From positions 66,159-130,158 of the forward strand of contig LUJR01000042.1 of the NCBI GenBank assembly GCA_001689515.1: 64,000 nt of DNA, given 5' to 3'. The position numbers and the translations under genes are program-made. The notes beneath the pieces were generated by a model. The model was not told the origin of the DNA. It saw only the letters and a list, made by a program, of their open reading frames with translations, and did no database searches. Below, piece after piece: positions 51,435-58,903 of the stretch (the stretch's first letter is position 1; each line of letters starts with the position of its first letter). Origin of the DNA: Bacteroidales bacterium M7. GTDB taxonomy: Bacteria > Bacteroidota > Bacteroidia > Bacteroidales > Muribaculaceae.

Positions 51435-53918
51435 ATGAAGTTTGCCGAAGTGCTGATGCCTGTGCCTATTGCCGGCACGTTCACATATGAAATCCCCGAG
51501 GAGCTCGCCTCTGCGGTCAAGCCGGGATGCCGCGTCATCGTGCCATTCGGTCTGAGGCGCTTCTACACGGGCATCGTGGTGTCTGTCACCCATTTGCCTC
51601 CCGAAGGGTTTGACACCAAGCCCATCGCGATGGTGCTTGACAACGGCGACCCGATAGTGCGATATCCGCAGCTGAAGCACTGGCAGTGGCTTGCCGACTA
51701 CTATCTCTGCTCTGTAGGAGACGTGTACCGCGCAGCCGTACCTTCGGGTCTGAAATTGGAGAGCGAAACCTTCATTGAGCTTAATCCCGACTATGAGGAA
51801 GATCCGGAACTCCCTCTAAATGAGCGCGAAGCGATAGTCATCCAGGTTCTCAGCCACTTTGACAAACGCATGACCATGGCTGACATAGAGAAAGCCGCCG
51901 GACTCAAGCATCTCGCCCGCACCACCTCCACCCTGCTCCAGAAAGGGGCTATCATCATCTCGGAGCGACTTGTAGAACGATACCGCCCTCTTCAGGAGAC
52001 GTATGTACGCCTCAACTTCCCCAATGGCGACATGGCAGCTCTTGCCGAGGCATTTTCAAAGGTCAAAGGCGCCCGCAAACAGGAGACAGCGTTGCAAAAC
52101 CTCATACAACTCTCCGAATTCAACCGCCAGTCAGAGTCGCAAAAAGAGGTGTCACGGGCTGCCCTCATAGAGCATGCCGACGTTACCCCAGCCATCATCA
52201 AGGCATTGAGCGACAAGGGTGTCGTAGAGGTGTACAAGAAGACCATAGACCGCTTCAAATATTCAGGCATCGTCTCCGGAGAGCTTCCACAGCTGAGCGA
52301 ACCGCAGTCAAAAGCCCTCTCGGAGATACACCAGTCATGGATGGCCCACAACACCACATTGCTCCACGGTGTGACATCAAGCGGCAAGACGGAGCTATAT
52401 ATCCACCTCATCGACTATGCGCTCCGTCAGGGCAAACAGGTGCTGATGCTCGTGCCGGAGATAGCCCTCACGACCCAACTGAGCCATAGGTTACAGAAAG
52501 TATTCGGCGAAAAGGTGATGGTCTACCACAGCAAATTTTCCGACAATGTGCGCGTGGAGCATTGGAACACCCTGCTGCATGACGGCTCGCCACGCGTGAT
52601 TCTCGGGGCAAGGACTTCGGTGTTTCTGCCGTTTTCCAATCTCGGACTTGTCATAGTGGACGAGGAACACGAGACAAGCTACAAACAGCAGGATCCAGCA
52701 CCGCGCTATAACGCCCGTGATGCCGCCATAGTACTCGCAGTCATGCACGGAGCCAAAGTGCTCCTCGGCAGTGCTACACCTTCGGTAGAGACATATTACA
52801 AAGCCACTACAGGCGGCAAATACGGACTTGTCACACTCTCGGAGAGGTACCAGGGAGCGACCTTGCCACGCATAGAGATAGTCGACATGGGTGATGCCCG
52901 CAAAAAGGGGCTCGCACAGGGTGCGTTGTCGGCGCGAAGCCATGCACTGGTTTCCGAAGCCATAGGGCGCGGACATCAGGCGATAGTATTCATCAACCGC
53001 CGCGGATTTGCCCCGGTGGCACGATGCCGCATGTGCGCCAACATACCACGATGCCACAACTGCGACGTGGCAATGACCTACCACCGCTCACGCGGTCTGC
53101 TCGTATGCCACTACTGCGGCGCCACCCGTCAGCTCCCATCGGTGTGTCCTGCATGCCATGAACCAGCCATAGAGGTGATAGGCTATGGCTCTGAGCGCGT
53201 AGAGGAGGAGGTTACAGACGCTTTCCCCCAGGCACGGATACTGCGCATGGACCTTGATACCACGCGCAACAAAGCCGGATATGACAATATCATCCAGGAT
53301 TTCTCATCGGGCAAAGGCGACATACTCATAGGCACTCAGATGGTCACCAAAGGGTTGGATTTCGGCGGGGTAGATACCGTGGTGGTAGTCAATGCCGACA
53401 GCATCATCAATTTCCCCGACTACCGCAGCGACGAACGGGCGTTCAACATGATATCGCAGGTGGCAGGCAGAGCCGGACGACGCTCTGCCGACACTCCAGG
53501 CACAGTCACCGTGCAGACCCTCAACCCTGCGCACGAGATATTCCAATACATCGTCAGCCACGACTACAAGGGATTCTATGACTACGCCATAGCCGAGAGG
53601 CAAGCCTACCACTATCCACCGTTTACCAAACTCATACGCATATACATAAAGCACCGCAACCTCGAGGCAGTCAAGCTGCTGGCTGATGCCTACGGAGTGC
53701 AGCTGCGACAACTGTTCGGCGACCGTGTACAAGGTCCCCAGGAACCGCCGATAGGACGCATCCAGCAGCTCTACATCCGCTGCATAATGCTCAAAGTGGA
53801 GACAAGCGCATCCATGTCAAAGGTGCGCAAACTGCTCCTTGACCTGCGCAATCTGATGCACTCGATGTATCCTGATATGAAATCGGCTGTGATATATTAT
53901 GATGTGGATCCGATGTAA
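51435..53918 (+). CDS. priA: Primosomal protein N' (PriA helicase)
   Basis: PriA reloads the replisome at stalled forks. The 827-residue protein shows the N-terminal 3'-DNA-binding domain (FAEVLMPVPIAGTFTYEIPE), Walker A GVTSSGKTE near residue 312, the DEEH box (VIVDEEHETSYKQ), helicase motif III LLGSATPS, eight zinc-binding cysteines (CRMC, CHNC, CHYC, CPAC) near 530-575, and QVAGRAGR. Length is that of Bacteroidetes PriA. Its TAA overlaps the outer edge of a 52-bp perfect palindrome shared with neuC. Confidence 0.97.
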   Translation: MKFAEVLMPVPIAGTFTYEIPEELASAVKPGCRVIVPFGLRRFYTGIVVSVTHLPPEGFDTKPIAMVLDNGDPIVRYPQLKHWQWLADYYLCSVGDVYRAAVPSGLKLESETFIELNPDYEEDPELPLNEREAIVIQVLSHFDKRMTMADIEKAAGLKHLARTTSTLLQKGAIIISERLVERYRPLQETYVRLNFPNGDMAALAEAFSKVKGARKQETALQNLIQLSEFNRQSESQKEVSRAALIEHADVTPAIIKALSDKGVVEVYKKTIDRFKYSGIVSGELPQLSEPQSKALSEIHQSWMAHNTTLLHGVTSSGKTELYIHLIDYALRQGKQVLMLVPEIALTTQLSHRLQKVFGEKVMVYHSKFSDNVRVEHWNTLLHDGSPRVILGARTSVFLPFSNLGLVIVDEEHETSYKQQDPAPRYNARDAAIVLAVMHGAKVLLGSATPSVETYYKATTGGKYGLVTLSERYQGATLPRIEIVDMGDARKKGLAQGALSARSHALVSEAIGRGHQAIVFINRRGFAPVARCRMCANIPRCHNCDVAMTYHRSRGLLVCHYCGATRQLPSVCPACHEPAIEVIGYGSERVEEEVTDAFPQARILRMDLDTTRNKAGYDNIIQDFSSGKGDILIGTQMVTKGLDFGGVDTVVVVNADSIINFPDYRSDERAFNMISQVAGRAGRRSADTPGTVTVQTLNPAHEIFQYIVSHDYKGFYDYAIAERQAYHYPPFTKLIRIYIKHRNLEAVKLLADAYGVQLRQLFGDRVQGPQEPPIGRIQQLYIRCIMLKVETSASMSKVRKLLLDLRNLMHSMYPDMKSAVIYYDVDPM

Positions 53919-53968
53919 TTCCTATAAGTTTTATAAATCTTATAAGATTTATAAAACTTATAGGAATT
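53917..53968. terminator. 52-bp perfect AT-rich palindrome between convergent stop codons
   Basis: The left half (53917-53942, AATTCCTATAAGTTTTATAA onward) and right half are exact reverse complements with no loop bases. The palindrome begins within the priA stop codon and ends within the neuC stop codon, so it occupies the whole convergent gap. The units are the same TTATAA-based 9-mers seen in the efflux operon. It probably acts as a bidirectional terminator. Confidence 0.85.
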
Positions 53969-55086
53969 TACAGGCTGTCGGCGATTGCTTTGGCCATGAT
54001 GCCGAGGGTGTCGGGCTGATAATAGGGATTTGATGCGGAGCGGGCTTTCTCTTTTCCCTCATCGCTCAGCGCATAGGTTATGGCGCGGTCTATCTCATCG
54101 GCTGTCACTCCGCAGTGTATGACGGACTCACCGGCAATGCGTCCCTGCTGGCGCGTACCGATATTGACGGTAGGTATGTGCATTGAGGGCACTTCCACGA
54201 TGCCGCTTGAGCTGTTGCCGACTACTGCATCCACATATCTCAATGCCGACAGATAACGAGTCTTGCCCAATGACGGAATTCCTACAGCCCGACGGCTGTT
54301 GGCAGTCACCCAACGCTCTATCAGCTCCACGAGACCTCCGCCGCGAGGGTCATTGTTGGGATACGTAATCAGCACATCAGCCTCTTTGTGGCGGTCAAGC
54401 GCGTCAAGGAGAGCCCGGAATTGCTCCAACGGGCTGCGGTCATCGGCAGTAGCAGCATGATATGTCACTAATAACGTAGGGCGCTCAAAAGCCATCCCTA
54501 CGCTTGCGGCAAGCTCTTCGCGGCTCATCAACGGCTCGTTGAGCGCATTGTACACCCCTATCGCGCCGGTATTTATGGCACACTCTGGTGACGCGCCCAT
54601 AGCTATGACACGCTGACGATAGGGCTCGGTAGCTGTCAGATGAAGCGATGACATCTGAGTGATAGCATGGCGTATGCTGTCATCTATAGCTCCGAGTGTA
54701 GTTTCGCCTCCTGCGATGTGTATTATAGGGATACGCATCATCAATGCCGCCGTAGCCGCCGAAAGCATCTCGAAGCGGTCGCCGAGTATGACCACACGGT
54801 CTGGTTTCAGGCGGTCAAACGCTGCAGCCATGCCTCGTAGACACTGCGCCATGACATCAACAGTCTGCAGTTCAGAGCCGTCAGTCTCATCCATCGGCAC
54901 ACGCTCCGCCACATCAAAACCGTCAGCCACTATTTCATCCACCGTATTGCCGTAACGCGGCATCAGGTGCATGTTGGTCGCGATGATTTTGACCTCAACG
55001 CCCGCGGTGGCTGCAAGAGCCTTGGCGACAGGGCTGAGAAGCCCCCACTCCGCGCGGGTCCCGGTAATGAAGGCTATGCGTTTCAT
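53968..55086 (-). CDS. neuC: UDP-N-acetylglucosamine 2-epimerase (hydrolysing), NeuC-like
   Basis: The 372-residue protein belongs to the NeuC group, which turns UDP-GlcNAc (or a UDP-diamino sugar) into ManNAc or a relative and UDP for nonulosonic acid synthesis. It shows the GT-B-like pattern ITGTRAEWGLLSPV at the N-terminus, GDRFEMLSAATAA, IHIAGGETTLGAIDDSIRHA, and the C-terminal GNSSSGIVEVPS. Sialic or legionaminic acid pathway genes are not seen nearby. It follows the polyprenyl glycosylphosphotransferase by 12 bp and is cotranscribed with it. Confidence 0.9.
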   Translation of the reverse strand: MKRIAFITGTRAEWGLLSPVAKALAATAGVEVKIIATNMHLMPRYGNTVDEIVADGFDVAERVPMDETDGSELQTVDVMAQCLRGMAAAFDRLKPDRVVILGDRFEMLSAATAALMMRIPIIHIAGGETTLGAIDDSIRHAITQMSSLHLTATEPYRQRVIAMGASPECAINTGAIGVYNALNEPLMSREELAASVGMAFERPTLLVTYHAATADDRSPLEQFRALLDALDRHKEADVLITYPNNDPRGGGLVELIERWVTANSRRAVGIPSLGKTRYLSALRYVDAVVGNSSSGIVEVPSMHIPTVNIGTRQQGRIAGESVIHCGVTADEIDRAITYALSDEGKEKARSASNPYYQPDTLGIMAKAIADSL

Positions 55087-55098
55087 CTCATGTGTGAA

Positions 55099-56505
55099 TC
55101 AGAAAGCTTGCTCTTCGCCTTTGACTGCGTTGATGACAGTCAATGCCATGATTTTGAGGTCGAGGGCGAAGCTCCAGTGCTCGATATACCAGATATCGCG
55201 CTCCACGCGGCCTTCCATCTGCCATAGCTCTTCGGTCTGACCGCGGTATCCTGTCACCTGTGCCCATCCGGTGATGCCAGGCTTGACGGCATGGCGCACC
55301 ATGTATGTGTTGATCAGCTGACTATACTCCTCCGTATGCTTCAGCATATGGGGACGCGGACCCACGATGGACATCTCGCCCTTGAATACATTAAGGAACT
55401 GCGGCAGTTCGTCGATAGAGGTATGACGCAGAAACTCTCCCACGCGTGTCTTGCGGGGATCGTCTTTGGTAGCCTGCACCTTGTCGGCATCGACATTGAC
55501 CTTCATGGTGCGGAATTTATAGCAATAGAAGTCCTTGCCATAAAGTCCGGTGCGCTTCTGCTTGAAAAAGACCGGTCCGGGCGATGACATCTTGATGGCT
55601 ATCGCCACCGGTATATACACAATGGGTGACAGCACCAGCACCACCGATGAAACAGTCAGATCAAATGCCCGCTTGATAAAGCGGTTGATGCGTGATTTAA
55701 GCGGCGTATCCTGCAGCGACATGACAGGTATGGAACCCATCGGCACGGCGTAGAATTTACCCTGAAGCTGACGTGGAATCTGCGGGACGAAGAAGAACCG
55801 CTGCATCCTCAACTCTGCCATACGGGCAACACGCGTGATTTCATCGGCTTCCGGCGACTCGGAACTGTAGAAAATCTCATCTACATGGTTTTCGGCAAGG
55901 AAAGCTTCAAGGGTGGATACTTCTCCCCGATAGTACTTCCTTATGCGACTTGATTCATCAGGCACCACCGCCGAGAATACACCGGCTATGCGGTAACCAA
56001 GCTCTTTGGTATCATGCAGCATCTTGAACAGACGTTCTGTGGCATAACCGTGCCCCACAATCACTACCGTAGAGGTGTTACGCCCCATAGTGCGCATCTT
56101 ATGCACAAATCCGCGCAGGGCGAAACGTTCCAAAAGCAGCCCCCAGAACAGAGCTACATAGAACAACATCAAAGCCTGCCATGCCACATTGGTATTACCC
56201 ATCAGATACAGTACAGTCACGAATATGAATGCATGCAGCAACACCTCAGAGACGATGCGGTTAAACACGCGTTCCGAGCTGGTAGTACGAGAGTGGATAG
56301 TGTTGTTGGTAGTGCGTCCTACGACTATCACTGCCACGAGATTAAACAAGATCCATGATGTGGCATTGGACAATATGGGTGCATCCCACCACAATCCCAC
56401 AATGAGATAGTAGACAAGGTTGTACATAGCCAAGTCCAATGCCCAACCGACATGGGGCAAGTAATGGCTATAATGTGTTGATGTTAGATTGGTCGGTGTA
56501 GTCAT
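55099..56505 (-). CDS. Undecaprenyl-phosphate glycosylphosphotransferase (WcaJ-like)
   Basis: This enzyme starts a surface polysaccharide by moving a hexose-1-phosphate to undecaprenyl phosphate. The 468-residue protein has four N-terminal helices, a CoA-binding-like Rossmann region (VVIVGHGYATERLFKML), a fifth helix, and the bacterial sugar transferase domain with KRAFDLTVSSVVLVLSPIV, FFKQKRTGLYGKDF, IDELPQFLNVFKGEMSIVGP and KPGITGWAQVTGYRG. The start sugar is most often glucose in WcaJ-type enzymes but is not proven. It forms an operon with neuC. A palindrome doublet lies about 140 bp upstream. Confidence 0.94.
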   Translation of the reverse strand: MTTPTNLTSTHYSHYLPHVGWALDLAMYNLVYYLIVGLWWDAPILSNATSWILFNLVAVIVVGRTTNNTIHSRTTSSERVFNRIVSEVLLHAFIFVTVLYLMGNTNVAWQALMLFYVALFWGLLLERFALRGFVHKMRTMGRNTSTVVIVGHGYATERLFKMLHDTKELGYRIAGVFSAVVPDESSRIRKYYRGEVSTLEAFLAENHVDEIFYSSESPEADEITRVARMAELRMQRFFFVPQIPRQLQGKFYAVPMGSIPVMSLQDTPLKSRINRFIKRAFDLTVSSVVLVLSPIVYIPVAIAIKMSSPGPVFFKQKRTGLYGKDFYCYKFRTMKVNVDADKVQATKDDPRKTRVGEFLRHTSIDELPQFLNVFKGEMSIVGPRPHMLKHTEEYSQLINTYMVRHAVKPGITGWAQVTGYRGQTEELWQMEGRVERDIWYIEHWSFALDLKIMALTVINAVKGEEQAF

Positions 56506-56645
56506 CTATATGATGATTATATTTAGTCATTTACCCCCCCCCGTTAAAATACGTTAAGAGGTAGCATAATTATTAGCAATTTTCCAAAAACAAACTGTGT
56601 CTTCATGTGGAGCTGATGCCTTCAAAACTTTCCAGCTGATTATCT

Positions 56646-56718
56646 GTAGGGACATGCCTTTGGCATGTACAAGTATCAAATGTAGTTTCTTCTCAACATG
56701 CCAAAGGCATGTCCCTAC
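56646..56718. repeat. Palindrome doublet, core type A with TTT/AAA centre
   Basis: The left (56646-56670) and right (56694-56718) copies read GGACATGCC-TTT-GGCATG and the complementary form. The shift of the centre from RY to three bases is matched in both arms. The 268-bp gap 56506-56774 holds no gene. Confidence 0.88.
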
Positions 56719-56774
56719 AAACGTAGAAGCTTTGGTTATCAGCCTTAAAAGACCCAGAGGCGAGAGGTTATTCC

Positions 56775-58604
56775 TCAGATTTTGGAGTCTATAAGCTTTA
56801 TCTTCTCCTCAAGCGAAGCTATATCCTCCTTCAGGCGCGAAATCTTGCGTTGCATTTCGCGCACCATCTGGTCTCCGTTCTTTGACTTAGACGAAAGGAA
56901 GCCCATGTTGTTTTCATATGTATGCAACTCGCTCCGGCGCGACTCGCATGCACGAGCCAGACGCTCACGCTCGCGATAGAGCTTGTCACTGTCGCTGATA
57001 TTGCCGATCGATTCGGCAAAATTAGCCATGCGGGCTTGGGTGCCGCGTATGTCAAGCTCACGGTAGAGCTTATTGTTGAGCTCGCGGTAGGTGTCATAGA
57101 TGCGGTCCTTATCCTTGAAAGGCACATGGCCTATCGCGGGCCACTCAGCCTGCACCTCCTTGAAACGGGCTATCGCCTCTTCGCGCGGCATCTCGGTAGT
57201 GATGGCTTTAAGACGCTCTATAAGTTCGAGTTTCGCCTTAAGATTTGCCTGTTCGGCAGCACGTGTGTTGCCCGTAGCTTTCTTCTTCTGTTCGAAGAAG
57301 TAGTCACAGGCATCGTGAAAGCGTTTCCATATGGCATCGCTGTACTTCTTTGCCACAGCTCCGATAGTTTTCCATTCTTTTTGGAGAGCCACGAGTTCTT
57401 CGGAGGCTTTCTGCCACTCGGTGCTCTCTTTGAGAGCCTCGGCACGCTCGGCAAGCGCAGTCTTGCGGCGCAGGTTCTCAGCCAATTCATCCTTCATATC
57501 CTTGAAGAACTGAGCCTTGGCAGCAAAGAACTTGTCACAAGCCTCGCGGAAACGTGCAAAAAGCTGATTGTTGACCTTCTTGTTGGCAAATCCGAGCTTC
57601 TTCCACTCCTCCTGAGCAGCGATGACCGCCTTGGTCATCTCATCCCATGCGCTATAGTTTTTGTTGGCGGAGAAGTCCATACCTTCGACACGCTCGCACA
57701 AGGCGGTCTTGGCTGTCTCGTTTTCCTGTTCGCGCGCCTTGCGTTCCTCGAAGTAGTCCTGGTAACGCTTGTTGATGATGCCCGAAGCGTCCTTGAACTT
57801 CGCCCAGATTTCCTCCCGGAGGTCTTTGGCAACCGGACCTATGACACGCCATTTGTCATGAAGAGTCTGCAAGGAGCGGAATGCAGCGACCACATCGGCA
57901 GCATCAGTCAGCTTTTCAGCCTCCTCGATGATCTGCTGCTTCTCGGCAAGGTTCTTCTTGAAATCATAGTCACGCAGCTCCATATTGATTTTGAGCTGGT
58001 CATAGAAACGCTCCACGGCATCCTGATATGCCTTCCATGTCTCAGCCATGGCTGACGGGGGAACATCCCCTATCTCCTTGAACTTTGCCTGGAGATCCTT
58101 GGCTGCCTGATAGTGGCGGTTGACATTGTCGGCATCAGATGCCATGGCTATGATCTGGTCTATGATTTCCTTCTTGGCGGTCAGGTTACGCGCTTGCTGC
58201 TGCTCTATCTCGGCACGCATGGCGGCTTTCTTGTCCTTGATGACATTCATCAGGGTTTTGAACTGCTCTTCCTGTGGATCTGCCTCAGGCACATAGGCTT
58301 CAGGCGCGCCACCCTCAGCGATAAACTTCTCGCGGGCAGCCCGCTGTGCGGCATTGTGCATGGCATAAAACTGCTGCTTCAGACGCGCAGCATCCTCCGG
58401 CATGATTTCTTCAGCCGGTTTGGCGGCAAGAGCCTCCAATGCAGCCACGACATCTGCGACAGATGCCGGGGCATCCTTGATATCAGCAGACGATGTGGGT
58501 TCACACACAGCGGCAGGTGTCTCTACAGCAGTCTCTGAGGAAAGATTCAAGTTGCTCTCAGCACCCTCTACAGGGACGGTCTGAGGCTTTTCGGGCAGTT
58601 CCAT
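56775..58604 (-). CDS. DUF349 repeat protein
   Basis: The protein of 609 residues is charged and almost entirely helical. After an acidic, low-complexity N-terminus (residues 1-60), at least five DUF349 units of about 70 residues follow, each with a W near a basic helix (AETWKAYQDAVERFYDQ, HDKWRVIGPVAKDLREE, EEWKKLGFANKKVNNQLF, QKEWKTIGAVAKKYSDAI, VQAEWPAIGHVPFKDKDR). A coiled coil ends the protein. DUF349 proteins are common in Bacteroidetes; their role is unknown, though links to nucleic acids or ribosomes have been suggested. It is divergent from dnaX. Confidence 0.92.
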   Translation of the reverse strand: MELPEKPQTVPVEGAESNLNLSSETAVETPAAVCEPTSSADIKDAPASVADVVAALEALAAKPAEEIMPEDAARLKQQFYAMHNAAQRAAREKFIAEGGAPEAYVPEADPQEEQFKTLMNVIKDKKAAMRAEIEQQQARNLTAKKEIIDQIIAMASDADNVNRHYQAAKDLQAKFKEIGDVPPSAMAETWKAYQDAVERFYDQLKINMELRDYDFKKNLAEKQQIIEEAEKLTDAADVVAAFRSLQTLHDKWRVIGPVAKDLREEIWAKFKDASGIINKRYQDYFEERKAREQENETAKTALCERVEGMDFSANKNYSAWDEMTKAVIAAQEEWKKLGFANKKVNNQLFARFREACDKFFAAKAQFFKDMKDELAENLRRKTALAERAEALKESTEWQKASEELVALQKEWKTIGAVAKKYSDAIWKRFHDACDYFFEQKKKATGNTRAAEQANLKAKLELIERLKAITTEMPREEAIARFKEVQAEWPAIGHVPFKDKDRIYDTYRELNNKLYRELDIRGTQARMANFAESIGNISDSDKLYRERERLARACESRRSELHTYENNMGFLSSKSKNGDQMVREMQRKISRLKEDIASLEEKIKLIDSKI

Positions 58605-58723
58605 AAACGAATGTTAGTGATAATTAATAGAATTTAGGGGCTGGCCAATGGCCTTATATGCAATATACAAAATCCAAAATTAATATTTTTTTTGCAAATC
58701 ACCATAATAATTGGCTTTTTTTG

Positions 58724-58731
58724 TATATTTG
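58724..58731 (+). promoter_or_regulatory. -7 box upstream of dnaX
   Basis: TATATTTG matches the consensus and implies a dnaX leader of about 165 nt with a type B palindrome doublet inside it. The -33 element is not clear. Confidence 0.5.
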
Positions 58732-58782
58732 ACTTCGCTAACTTTACCGAAACATCCCTTAGCATGGGGCAGGAATAGCAAT

Positions 58783-58859
58783 GTAGGGACGCGGCGTGCC
58801 GCGTCATCAGACGCAGACCCCATCGCCTGAGACGATGACGCGGCACGCCGCGTCCCTAC
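58783..58859. repeat. Palindrome doublet, core type B, in the dnaX leader
   Basis: Facing copies of GACGCGGCGTGCCGCGTC with GTAGGG/CCCTAC ends share their spacer layout with 9634-9710. The doublet ends 44 bp before the dnaX start codon. Confidence 0.93.
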
Positions 58860-58903
58860 GAGCAAGTCAAACATCAAGACATTACATCATACAATATACC
58901 TTC

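Noticed and set aside
58796..58903. N-terminal extension of dnaX through the type B palindrome doublet
   Set aside because: The DnaX N-terminus is highly conserved and begins at MAQYIVSARKYRP; the extension encodes only repeat sequence.
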